From a bacterium (GTDB taxonomy: Bacteria > Fibrobacterota > Chitinivibrionia > Chitinivibrionales > Chitinivibrionaceae): a DNA stretch of 64,000 nucleotides. Below are positions 7,644 to 17,000 of the stretch, one piece after another (position 1 is the stretch's first letter; each line of letters starts with the position of its first letter). Below the pieces are notes generated by a model. The model did not search any database. It was not told the DNA's origin and saw nothing but the letters and a program-made list of their open reading frames with translations. The stretch covers positions 1 to 64,000 of the forward strand of contig JAIFMU010000052.1 of the NCBI GenBank assembly GCA_020048285.1, given 5' to 3'. Made by a program: the position numbers and the translations under genes.

Positions 7644-10064
7644 TTAGCGATAACCTTTTGTGGCAGAAACCATCACGTCGATTTCGACACCAGTGCGGTT
7701 GATAACGGCAATCCGATCAAGATCAAGGCGCTTCACCACGATTCGCGGTGTGTCCACAGCTCGTTTCAACACGGCAAACCGTACATTTCGGGTAGCTGTA
7801 CGATCCACATAACTTATCGCGAAGGTTTCATCGTCAATGGCCACGACACGTGGGGTCACATACTTTGTAGAAAGAGATTGCCGGGTCAACTCATTCAGAT
7901 CTTTGTCAACATAAAAGAGTTGACTAAAATACGCATCCTTATCACTAAATGGTTCCGTTTGAATTGCGAGGGTATTTTTGTTGTCATCAGTGCTAAAGGA
8001 TATATTGCTCGCCGCCTTCATCGAGCCCATTCTAAACTTCTTGCTACTTCCGATACTATTTCCCGTAGTCAATTCTGCGTATTTTGTGGAAAAACGGCGG
8101 CCTTCATACACCCACGTGTCTGCGATTGCCGTATAATTATCAAGCAATATCGGTTCTTGCGAGGAAACGCGGAAAAAGCTTGGTACCGTATCATAAAGTG
8201 TGCCGTTTTTGCCAATAAATCCGGCCAATGTTTCATACGGTCCACTTCGTTCGAGCACAAAAAAAGTTCTGCCATCTGGATAGGTTCGAATTTGAATGTT
8301 TTGAGTAAATGCCGAATCAATATCAGAAATTATGCGTGCCGAACCCAGTTCTTCACCGTTGGAGGCAATGCGCGACCAATGAGCTTCATTTCCTTTAATC
8401 CACGCACAGAACAGAGCAGTGTCCTCATAGGCATTGACCCGAAATGCGCTGAAACCAGATCCTACTAAAATGTCTTTGCGCGTGCCATTGGGGTGAAAAA
8501 GCGCAATTCTAGCCTCTGATGTAGCAGCGGTAGGAAAGGAGAGATACGCAAATCCGTAGCTGTCATCGCCGAGCACAAAGAAGTTTTGTATTGTACAGGA
8601 GTCATCTGTCAGTGTTTTGGATACACCGGGTTTTCCTTGGTAATCAGTGGTGAAAAAGCGTGTACCTTGAGCAATCCCAATATGTTCAGAATAAAGATGA
8701 ATCAAGGTTCCATTTTTGTGACTATAGAGATGTTGATCTGGTGCTGTTGTTTGAGCGGTATAGAGAAGCGTGTCAATCATGATTTCAAAGCTTTGCTTCC
8801 ATAAACTGTCTTCGATATCCCACGAGTAAATAGAATTATCTCCATAACGGTAATAGTGGGTGGTACTTGTGTAATCGAGCGAGTTAAATCCGTGGTTCAG
8901 AATAAGAGTGTCGCCAAAGGCTACTTTTTCACGACGATAGCGAGTTGTGGTGGAACCATCCTTGCAGAAAACTTCCCATCTAACCCCGTCATAAATATAC
9001 GTAATCCCTTTTTGTTGATTGTAATAGACCCAGTTCACCGCCGGTTTTTCCGGGTGATAATCAGAATATCCCCGCCAGTTTAAAGCGATTCCATCCAAGC
9101 CGTTCAGACCACTTTTAGAAAGGATTTGCCAATCTCTTCCGTTAAAAATGTAGCTTGAGTTATCGGTGAGATTGAAATACGCCCAGTTGATTCTCGGTTC
9201 GAGCGGTGACTCATACCAATCGCCTTTCCAGATAATAGGTACGCCATTATTTCCAATTTTTGCAATCATACTCCAGACTATTCCATCCCAAATATAGGAG
9301 CATCCATCTGTGCTGTTTCGGTACATCCAATTCAGCTTTGGGTTTTCAGGGGGAGTAGGGAACTCACCAACCCAGATCATTGGATCACCTTGCGGGGCAT
9401 CGAGTCCATCCTTGGTGATTACTTTCCACGAAATGCCATCGAAAAGGTAGCTTGTGCGATCAATCGTATTGTAGTAGCCCCAGTTTTTTTCCGGAAGTGG
9501 CAGATGTTTATTCGAAGGCCCTTTCCAGATAACTTTCTGACCGTTAATCCCATCGGCAGAAAAGAGATCCCATTTCGTGCCATTATAGATAAAACTTTTT
9601 TTCTGGATAGTATCGTGGTACGCCCAATTGAGTTCGGGCTTTTCTGGTGCTTTACCTCGATCTCCTTGCCAAACAATGTCTTTTCCATCGATCCCTGCAG
9701 GTGTCATTATAGACCAAGTCGTTCCATTGAAGAGATAACTTGTACTATCCACGTTGTAGAAAAAAGCTGAATTGGCACACAACTCTGGGTTTGAAGGAAA
9801 TGTATCGAGCATTCCAAGCCAGCGTACATTTTTGCCATCAATACCACTCACTGCCATGACTTCCCATGTTTTCCCGTTAAAAATGAGCGATGTTTTCAAC
9901 GAGGTGTTGTAATAAGCCCAATTCAGTTGTGGTGGAGTGGGATCTGACGATCGGGCCCCTTTCCATTGAAGAGGTGAACCTTCGGTTGTGGACAAAAGCG
10001 ATTGATCAGAGCAGGAGATTAATAAGAAGCAATATATTATGATACAGAGCGTGGGGAATTTCAT
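7644..10064 (-). CDS. Lipoprotein with seven WAYYN/YNG repeats and a propeller-like C-terminal half
   Basis: An 806-residue exported protein. The N-terminal hydrophobic segment ends in the lipobox LISC, so it should be a lipoprotein. Residues about 30-375 hold seven tandem repeats of 46-50 residues with the pattern W-K/R-G ... P-x-L/I-N-W-A/V-Y-Y/F-N ... S-Y-I/L-F/Y-N/D-G-x-x-W ... G-x-D/N-G. Comparable repeats occur in exported spirochaete and Fibrobacter-type proteins, often beside collagen-like GXX stretches. The remaining half is rich in short beta strands with HLYSHKNGTLIHLYS-type blades and has no recognisable catalytic site. The start at 10064 is chosen for the signal peptide and an upstream AGG. 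Surface binding is a guess. Confidence 0.75.
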   Translation of the reverse strand: MKFPTLCIIIYCFLLISCSDQSLLSTTEGSPLQWKGARSSDPTPPQLNWAYYNTSLKTSLIFNGKTWEVMAVSGIDGKNVRWLGMLDTFPSNPELCANSAFFYNVDSTSYLFNGTTWSIMTPAGIDGKDIVWQGDRGKAPEKPELNWAYHDTIQKKSFIYNGTKWDLFSADGINGQKVIWKGPSNKHLPLPEKNWGYYNTIDRTSYLFDGISWKVITKDGLDAPQGDPMIWVGEFPTPPENPKLNWMYRNSTDGCSYIWDGIVWSMIAKIGNNGVPIIWKGDWYESPLEPRINWAYFNLTDNSSYIFNGRDWQILSKSGLNGLDGIALNWRGYSDYHPEKPAVNWVYYNQQKGITYIYDGVRWEVFCKDGSTTTRYRREKVAFGDTLILNHGFNSLDYTSTTHYYRYGDNSIYSWDIEDSLWKQSFEIMIDTLLYTAQTTAPDQHLYSHKNGTLIHLYSEHIGIAQGTRFFTTDYQGKPGVSKTLTDDSCTIQNFFVLGDDSYGFAYLSFPTAATSEARIALFHPNGTRKDILVGSGFSAFRVNAYEDTALFCAWIKGNEAHWSRIASNGEELGSARIISDIDSAFTQNIQIRTYPDGRTFFVLERSGPYETLAGFIGKNGTLYDTVPSFFRVSSQEPILLDNYTAIADTWVYEGRRFSTKYAELTTGNSIGSSKKFRMGSMKAASNISFSTDDNKNTLAIQTEPFSDKDAYFSQLFYVDKDLNELTRQSLSTKYVTPRVVAIDDETFAISYVDRTATRNVRFAVLKRAVDTPRIVVKRLDLDRIAVINRTGVEIDVMVSATKGYR

Positions 10065-10267
10065 TGAAATACCTGTTTGAAAGAGTATGATTGATTCGTT
10101 CAAATATCCGCAAACATTAAACTTTTTTATAAAATAGTGAAGAATCAAACAAAAAGCAGAAATGTTTCTCGATTTTAAAATATTGATACACCGTGGTGCC
10201 GAGGTACCGATTTTAATAGGGTAAAAAGCACTTTTGGAAAATTATGCAACGTGTGTACTCGCTCTCA

Positions 10268-11314
10268 TTACGCTCTTTTTTTGCGATCAAGGATAAACGT
10301 GATTCCACCAAAAAGTGATCCTGCAATGCCGATCAAAGTGGCAAGAAATTCCATAACTACCGCTTCATCATGATTATATCCCGCTGCGAGGAAAAGTGTT
10401 CCACCAAGAGTTTCCCTGATACCAAACGGAAGTGGCACGATTGTCATAAACGCAATTATCGGTATGATAATAAAGAAATAGTGAAGGGTTTCCGGTTGGA
10501 AAATCCCTAAAGAAATGGCGGCCATGATGTGAACAATCATCCTAAGAGATTGAATGATGAACGAGTATACCAATACTACTGCAAATGTTCGTTTCTCTTC
10601 GGAGTCGTGACGATCAATAAACAACTCTTTCAAAATTGATTGGGTGCGCAATCGAATCTTTTCCGATGCAATTTTACCCGCAAGCGAAAGAGTTATTACT
10701 TGTAATCTCTTTGAAATAAACATGATGAAAAACATTGCCAGAATAATGGCAAAGAAAAATGTCAAAATGAGTGTACCGTTTATCCACATTTCAGGAGTCA
10801 TATTGAGATGAACATCTGTAAATGGAATTGAAAGAGGCATCATTTCAAGCGAAGACATCCGAGTCTCTTTATCTGCAAAAAAGAGCCATAAGCCACCGCC
10901 AAGTGCAAATACTGCAATAGCTAACAATCCTGCTATGCGATCATAGAACGTGGCAGCAAAACCGCTTTTCGCCTTGCCTTCATTAAAGTGAAGATGTGCA
11001 ACTTTATACGAGTCACCAGCGACCATACCGAGCATGAAATTGTTGAAAAAAATCCCTGTAAAATAGAGATAAATCGTCTTTTTTATCGGAAGATCTAGCC
11101 CTCGATTTTTTAAGAGGATCCTCCATTGGAAAGCACCAAGAAGAATACTTACAACGAACAGAAGTATGCCAATAGCTATCCAGAAAGGATCCGATTTTGC
11201 GATGGTTGAAGTGATCTTTTCCCACCCGAACTTACTGATAATCCAATAAATAACGCCAATGGTAACACCGCTTTTCAACAATAGGGATATGAGGCGTTTG
11301 ATTTTCTGTCGCAA
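10268..11314 (-). CDS. Flippase-like membrane protein (LPG synthase TM / UPF0104 family)
   Basis: An integral membrane protein of 348 residues with about eight hydrophobic segments. It fits the lysylphosphatidylglycerol-synthase transmembrane family: the N-terminal KRLISLLLKSGVTIGVIYWII segment type, then GAFQWRILL, a loop with GDSYKVAHLHF and DRIAGLLAI, and PLPFGIRETLGG near residue 300. Members without the synthetase domain are thought to move lipids or polyprenyl-linked sugars across the membrane. The start is TTG at 11312-11314, with GAAGGAAGG upstream. It is divergent from the NUDIX gene. Confidence 0.8.
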   Translation of the reverse strand: MRQKIKRLISLLLKSGVTIGVIYWIISKFGWEKITSTIAKSDPFWIAIGILLFVVSILLGAFQWRILLKNRGLDLPIKKTIYLYFTGIFFNNFMLGMVAGDSYKVAHLHFNEGKAKSGFAATFYDRIAGLLAIAVFALGGGLWLFFADKETRMSSLEMMPLSIPFTDVHLNMTPEMWINGTLILTFFFAIILAMFFIMFISKRLQVITLSLAGKIASEKIRLRTQSILKELFIDRHDSEEKRTFAVVLVYSFIIQSLRMIVHIMAAISLGIFQPETLHYFFIIIPIIAFMTIVPLPFGIRETLGGTLFLAAGYNHDEAVVMEFLATLIGIAGSLFGGITFILDRKKRA

Positions 11315-11389
11315 CGGGCTACCTTCCTTCTATTTTACGAAGTGAAATATAGTTGTCGATTGCATTGACGTGTGAATGAAAGGATTTCT

Positions 11390-11782
11390 ATGATTGTCGT
11401 TGCCGGGGTTGTAATCCACGATGGAAAAATCATGATCGCCCGACGTTCGGTTCAAAAAAGTAACGGTGGGCTCTGGGAGTTTCCCGGCGGTAAATTAGAA
11501 GTGGGAGAATCTGACCAAGTAGGTCTCGTTCGAGAATTTACAGAAGAATTTGGAATGGAAATTGACGTCAAATCTGAGTTGGGAATATTTCCTTTCACAT
11601 CGCAGAATCTATTGATTGAGTTGCGTGTCTGGTTTTGTACCGCGAGAACACTACCTATTCATGCTACAGATCACGATTTAATTGAATGGGTTATGCCAAA
11701 TCAGTTGCTTACATATCAATTTTCACCCGCAGATATTCCGGTAGTAGAACTCATTCAAACCGGTAAGATTAGAGTAGCGTAA
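11390..11782 (+). CDS. NUDIX hydrolase, MutT-like
   Basis: A 130-residue NUDIX protein of MutT type, likely to hydrolyse oxidised or unusual nucleoside triphosphates. The NUDIX box G-x5-E-x7-REUxEExGU is visible as GGKLEVGE...VREFTEEFGM starting near residue 34, and the N-terminal MIVVAGVVI strand is typical. The ATG at 11390 has AAAGGA six bases upstream; a GTG at 11372 would add six residues. The 3' end overlaps the convergent phosphatase gene by 14 bases. The substrate cannot be read from sequence. Confidence 0.88.
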   Translation: MIVVAGVVIHDGKIMIARRSVQKSNGGLWEFPGGKLEVGESDQVGLVREFTEEFGMEIDVKSELGIFPFTSQNLLIELRVWFCTARTLPIHATDHDLIEWVMPNQLLTYQFSPADIPVVELIQTGKIRVA

Positions 11783-12407
11783 TAGTGTCGAGTGGGTGCG
11801 AAGGCGGAGTGATACCACGCAATTTCCACACCTTAAGAAGTTGATTTTCAAGAAAACGTGCGATTGCTGCGGGGATATTGTCACCTTTCAAGGTCAAAAT
11901 GCCCGTGTGAATAGTCAAAAAGCCAGATCGATTGCCAAAAAGCGTGTCTGTCAAAAGTCTATCACCGATCATAACAACTTCATTATCTTTGCAATTAAGA
12001 AACTTTTTAACATCTTCAGAACCCTCCGGTTTTTTGCGTTGATGGCGAATTACTGAAATAGAAAGATTTTGTTCGATTGCATCGGCATCCCGAAAATCGG
12101 GGTCGTCATTGGTCCCTGCCGAATTTGAAAGGATGTGAAGATTGGTGCCAAACACATTTCTGAACTCTTCAATAACAGAACAAAGAGTTGGATAAATTGA
12201 ATTTATATAGGGAGCTGTGATTGTGTTATCTTTGTCGAAGATGACGACACGAACACCTTGGTCAAAGAGCTTCTGTGGAGATATTTCAGCGATGGATTGA
12301 ACTGCAAAATGAGGAATTGCCATCTGGGGATTGATGAATAGTACATCGAAACTCCCTTGAAATGCATCAGCATTGAAACTTTGGCTCACAAACACCCCTC
12401 TTTCCAT
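11769..12407 (-). CDS. HAD phosphatase of the YqeG/GEP4 type
   Basis: A cytoplasmic HAD-IIIA phosphatase of 212 residues. The first HAD motif is DKDNT (Asp58, Asp60) after VRVVIF; the second is LHILSNSAG; the Lys is in RKKPEG; the acidic last motif is VMIGDRLLTDTLFGN. This DKDNT form is the mark of YqeG and of eukaryotic GEP4, which remove phosphate from phosphatidylglycerophosphate, so a role in phosphatidylglycerol synthesis is likely. It is divergent from the DUF151 gene. Confidence 0.82.
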   Translation of the reverse strand: MERGVFVSQSFNADAFQGSFDVLFINPQMAIPHFAVQSIAEISPQKLFDQGVRVVIFDKDNTITAPYINSIYPTLCSVIEEFRNVFGTNLHILSNSAGTNDDPDFRDADAIEQNLSISVIRHQRKKPEGSEDVKKFLNCKDNEVVMIGDRLLTDTLFGNRSGFLTIHTGILTLKGDNIPAAIARFLENQLLKVWKLRGITPPSHPLDTITLL

Positions 12408-12433
12408 TGAACCGGTGGCGACGCGAAAATATA

Positions 12434-12446
12434 TTAGCGGCGCTAA
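12434..12446. promoter_or_regulatory. Short perfect dyad between divergent genes
   Basis: TTAGCG-G-CGCTAA is a perfect 6-1-6 inverted repeat between the phosphatase gene (start 12407, -) and the DUF151 gene (start 12477, +). It may be an operator, but nothing identifies a regulator. Confidence 0.25.
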
Positions 12447-12476
12447 GATGTACTTTGCAACGAAGGGGAACCGTTC

Positions 12477-12929
12477 ATGTTTGTGCCAATGGAGTTTAGC
12501 GGATTAACTCATGATCAAAATGGTTCACCAATCGCACTGCTCAATGAAATTAATGGTGTTAGAGAGATTCGTATTGCCGTAAGTGCCAATGATGCCGCAC
12601 GAATTGCAATCTTCTCATTTCCCGGTATCAATGAACATGCGCGGGATTTTTCACAGGAACTCATCGAAGGATTAGAAGCTGACGTGACCCATATGAGACT
12701 GATCCCCAAAGCTAATTTAATTGTTCAATGTCAGCTGTTTATTGAACAAAATGAACGCATTGTGCAACTGGAACCTCGACCCGGCGAGGCCATTGTCTTG
12801 GCGTTGCTCAATGAATCACCTATTTCTGCTGATCCCCGATTATTCGAAATTGGCCCTGTTCCTACAACTCTACGAGATACAATTAGAATGAACGATGTCG
12901 ATGATTTCGGAACATTTAGAATGTTCTAA
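12477..12929 (+). CDS. Bifunctional nuclease domain protein (DUF151)
   Basis: A 150-residue protein matching the DUF151/BFN fold. Visible signs are the FPGINEHARDFSQELIEGLEADVTHMRLI block (family: RP-x-THDL ... LGA-x-V) and LEPRPGEAIVLALLNESPI, the counterpart of DARPSDAIALALR-x-PI. Plant and Thermotoga members have been studied, with nuclease activity reported for some; the bacterial role is poorly settled. AAGGGG lies upstream of the ATG. The 3' end overlaps the convergent membrane protein gene by four bases. Confidence 0.8.
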   Translation: MFVPMEFSGLTHDQNGSPIALLNEINGVREIRIAVSANDAARIAIFSFPGINEHARDFSQELIEGLEADVTHMRLIPKANLIVQCQLFIEQNERIVQLEPRPGEAIVLALLNESPISADPRLFEIGPVPTTLRDTIRMNDVDDFGTFRMF

Positions 12930-14080
12930 GAACCTGATATTTCGTCATTATTGTCACTTGTTAACAATGTAACTGAGCACGCCATTATCACAATCACCGC
13001 CACAAATGCTCCACCCGAACTGCCAATCAATCCGGAAACCGCAAAAAGTGCCGCCGATAGCAACAAGGTTAGTCGCCATATGATTCGAGGTTGTACACTC
13101 GGTAGTCCAAGAATTAACAGTGGAATAGCTACAATATATGATGATATTCCATCGGAAATAACAAGCGGTCCAACCGCAAAAACTACGATCATCATAGATA
13201 GTAAAACCTTAGAATATTCGGATTTGCGGCGGAATCGAAACCAGAGAGGATTAAGGGTTGATGCTAAAATCAGCAGGAGTGAAACTCCTAACGCTCGCAA
13301 TGAAAAAAGGTTGTTACTATAAAGAATTGATGCGATGGAGAGTTCTGATCGCGAAAACAAACCATTCTCAGATTGCATCGCATACCAGTCAAGTACAAGC
13401 GTTCCCGCGGCGATATTTCCTCCGACAAAAGGAATAATTAACGTCCATCCAGCGACGACCACCACAAGAAAAGGGATTAGAGTACGCCAGCGATGGAAAA
13501 TTAATAGTGGAATCAGGAGGAGAATAGTTTCAGGGGCTATGAGGAATAAAATTCCCAATATGATTCCAGAAAAAACTTTCCTCCGTATCAATAGCGAATC
13601 GATCACCACGGTAAAACAAAACAAGATAATTAGAGAGTTCGAACCACGTACCAATTGATCGAGGATTAGTGGAGAAATGGCGAGAAGAGGAACTATTTCT
13701 GTATGATTAAACTGAATGGATGAATGGTTTGGGAAATGAGCATTGATAATGTTGAGTAATCTGTAAATAGATAAAATTGAGGCTAATAAGCTTATCATAA
13801 AAAAAAGTTTCGACGCTGTGTTTATATCAAATGATGTAAACAAACTATAAATGGGCAAAACTGTTGGCGACAATTCAAATTTATGACTTTCACTAGGTGT
13901 AATATCATAAATTGCACTACTTTGTCGCAGTTTTTCTGCTGCGTGGTACCCCTGTGCAAACTCCGGAACTGCAAACTTCGCGGAAAATCCTGCCACAAGC
14001 GATACTGCAGAAAAGCACAGGGCAAAAATGAGCACTGTCCATTTTGAATTGAGTAATGCAATCATTTTGATTTTCTGCAT
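12926..14080 (-). CDS. Polytopic membrane protein, GT87/DUF2029-like
   Basis: A 384-residue membrane protein with about ten hydrophobic segments. The region RGSNSLIILFCFTVVIDSLLI, followed by a basic loop and GIILGILFLIAPETILLLIPLLIF, resembles GT87 (DUF2029) glycosyltransferases that use polyprenyl-phosphate sugars in the periplasm. The match is by pattern only and no clear catalytic Asp pair is seen in the first loop, so the call is tentative. The ATG at 14080 starts one base after the recB stop, suggesting translational coupling in one transcript. A start at 14101 inside recB is possible. Confidence 0.55.
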   Translation of the reverse strand: MQKIKMIALLNSKWTVLIFALCFSAVSLVAGFSAKFAVPEFAQGYHAAEKLRQSSAIYDITPSESHKFELSPTVLPIYSLFTSFDINTASKLFFMISLLASILSIYRLLNIINAHFPNHSSIQFNHTEIVPLLAISPLILDQLVRGSNSLIILFCFTVVIDSLLIRRKVFSGIILGILFLIAPETILLLIPLLIFHRWRTLIPFLVVVVAGWTLIIPFVGGNIAAGTLVLDWYAMQSENGLFSRSELSIASILYSNNLFSLRALGVSLLLILASTLNPLWFRFRRKSEYSKVLLSMMIVVFAVGPLVISDGISSYIVAIPLLILGLPSVQPRIIWRLTLLLSAALFAVSGLIGSSGGAFVAVIVIMACSVTLLTSDNNDEISGS

Positions 14081-14081
14081 G

Positions 14082-17000
14082 TTACTTCGCTGCCATTTCA
14101 ATTACAAACAACCGCAAGAGCGACTCGATAGTTTCGCGTTTCGGTTTTGAAAACCAAAAACCTTCAGAGCCATGATCCGTAACTCCTCGCAGAAAAACAT
14201 AGTACGCTCCTCCGATATGAGTATCATAATCGAATGATTCCAAGGTATTTGAAAGGTACTTCGTCACGGCAACAATATATAGAATGTACTGAAGGCGGTA
14301 TTCATTTTCTTCCATTGCTTCGGTAAGTGACTCGAATGAATACTGATCGGTACTATTTCCAAGGTGGTTTGATTTCCAGTCCAGCACAAACCATTTGTTT
14401 TCATATTCAAAGAGAAGATCGATGAAACCTTGAAGAAATCCATGAAATGATTCCGGCCGGATTGACACGGTGAATCCTTCATGCTGTTCTATAATATCGC
14501 GAATGAGCGATGGTTCACCGCAATCTGCACGTAGGTAGAACGGCATTTCTGTTATGCGCTTTGATCTATCTATCTGACTGAGAGAAAAAGAGTTTCCATT
14601 GTGATAGAACAGTTTTTGATTCAGCGTTGCCGCAGTCATGGCATAGATGCAGTCAAAATCGAATTTGTCAGGAGAAAAACCGAATTCACCCATGGCTCGA
14701 AGAATTCCATCATGCTGGTTTTCCGGTGTTTGTGAGTAATCAATAACTTCAAAAATGCGATGCCACGCATTCCCTGTTCGAGCGCCTTTGGGGAAGGCAA
14801 AAATCGATTTCGGCTCCGCCGGAGTGCGGTTGCGTTTGATCAGTTCAGGGTGAGCCATTATCGAACTGTAACTTTTCGTTGATTCACCAGAAGTTATTGA
14901 TTTGTCGAATGATCGAATAGCATTTGTTGCTGTGATATCGCTGACAGGAATTTTCTGAACTGAATGTTCAGAATCTAAGGATTGCCATTCAATAGATGCG
15001 TGCGGTTCAGTCTTGAACCGCGCTAAAAAGCGCTGCGAAGGATTCTGGTCATCAATGATCTTACTCTTTTGTGAATAACTTGTATAATATTCAGCATGAA
15101 CACAATAGAGCCGCTGACTTGCACGAGTAAGTGCCACATAAAAGAGTCGTTGTTGTTCTTCGTTATACTCGCGAATCGCAAAGGTCGAATCAGCATCGGG
15201 TGCAAGATTGAAAATCGTATTGCCATCACGGTGATTAATGGGGTGAATAATTTTCTTAAATGCTGATTTTTCGGCAATTGAGTAGGTTAGTGTCCACGGA
15301 TAAGGGACAAAAACGATGGGGTACTCCAATCCCTTGCTACTGTGAATTGTCACGATTTTCACCGCTGATTCATCGTTTTCCATTCGTTGCTGATGTTCTT
15401 CGCCAAAGGGATTTGCGATCATCTCTCGAAGGTGAGTGACTAGGCGAAGTGGTGCTATACCTTGTTCAAATTCAACAAGATGCAATTGTTCAAAAAGATG
15501 TCTGAAATTAGTCAGTGGTCGATAACCGTCATTTTCGCGGGAAATCAAATGCGAATAGAGTTGTTCTTGGTCAAACAATTGCTGAATCATCGCCATAAAG
15601 CCTTCCGATTCCCAGATCTGATGATATTCTGTAAAGCGTCCCATAAATGGTAAAAGACTCTTTTCTATTTCGGCTAGTTGGCGCGAAAATGGTTTCTGAA
15701 AGAGAGTCGCTCGAATCAGTTTTTCTGATGAAGGAGACAATACCGTTTCCATTATTCCCAACAGTTGAACCGCTTCGGCAGATCCATAAAGTGCGCCTGT
15801 TTTAATAGTCACCGCAGAAATTCCGGAACGATTCATAATCTCTTTTAAATCAGTAGCTTCCATCCCCGTACTTACCAAAATAGCAATGTCTTTCGCCACA
15901 ACTCTCTTGCGTGAAGTGGGTGATCCTATTTCCCAATTATTTGCCAAAAGTGCAGATATTTCTGCGGTTATGGCCTCATTAATAACGGCTGTTGCCTTTC
16001 CCTTAGAGATCGAATCGGTATTGCCACCATAGCTGACAGGTATTTCCAATTCCCATATTTTCAAGGAACTACGTTCCTTTCCATCGCAGGTAATAGCTGA
16101 TCGAGAAATCCCACTTTTTATTTGATGGTAAGCGATCCCTTCAGTAAGAAATGGCGAATCGGTGCCGGAAATAGAAAAAATGGCATTTAATCCATCGATA
16201 AGTTTCGCCTCGGATCGGTAGTTGGTATTCAGTGTAAACTCTTTAATTCCCTGTTGGTTGCGAGCTTTTAAATAGGCGTACACATCGCCACCACGGAACT
16301 TATAAATGGCCTGTTTTGGATCGCCGATCATGAAAAAGATCGATGGCGAAAAAATCTCCTTGAAAATTGTAAACTGAAGAGTGTCAGTATCTTGAAACTC
16401 ATCTACTAAGACAGCCTTGAATCGGTCGCGCACGAGCGAAAGAAAGAGCTCGCGCCGAGGATTTTTGTCACTCACAGCATTGAACACACCGTTAATCATG
16501 TCATCAAAACTACCGAGATTGCGCGCATCTTTGGTCGCAGTCAGTTCTCTTTGAATATGAGAGATATAGCGTGATTCTATCCATGTTACCAGAGACTTTT
16601 GAGCCACCGTTAGGTCTTCATTAGCCGATTCGAGTTTTGGTAAAAGGTGGGCAAGTTGTTCAAAAAAAGTATGTTGAGGTGGACTGTTTTTCCCCTTTGT
16701 CTTAAATCCATTTTGGCAGAGAAGATTTGACCGTTTTAGTTCATCATCCGATTCAAAGGATGAACGAAAGAGTGAATCGAGATCGTAAATCCACTCTTTG
16801 TATGATGTTCCGTTAAGAATATCCGCCTCTTTCGCTTCGACAATGATCCGTGATACGTCGGTTCCGTGAATTTCCCAAAGAGAATGGATTCCTTGAACCA
16901 GTTCAGCTCTTTCTTGTTGAATAATAGCTGTTTGTGGTTTTGACTCAATCATCCCGTTAATAACAATTTGTGTCGAATTAATTGCCGCTGAAACACGATT

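Noticed and set aside
7578-8468. 296-codon plus-strand frame
   Set aside because: It lies opposite the repeat lipoprotein, whose signal peptide, lipobox and repeats show the minus strand is coding.
8990-10000. Regular repeats that could look like a CRISPR or tandem DNA array
   Set aside because: The repeats are protein repeats of 46-50 codons with diverged bases, not identical DNA repeats with spacers.
10185-10205. Sigma-54-like site on the minus strand before the repeat lipoprotein
   Set aside because: TCGGCACCACGGTGTATC has a fair -24 element but TGTA instead of TTGC at -12.
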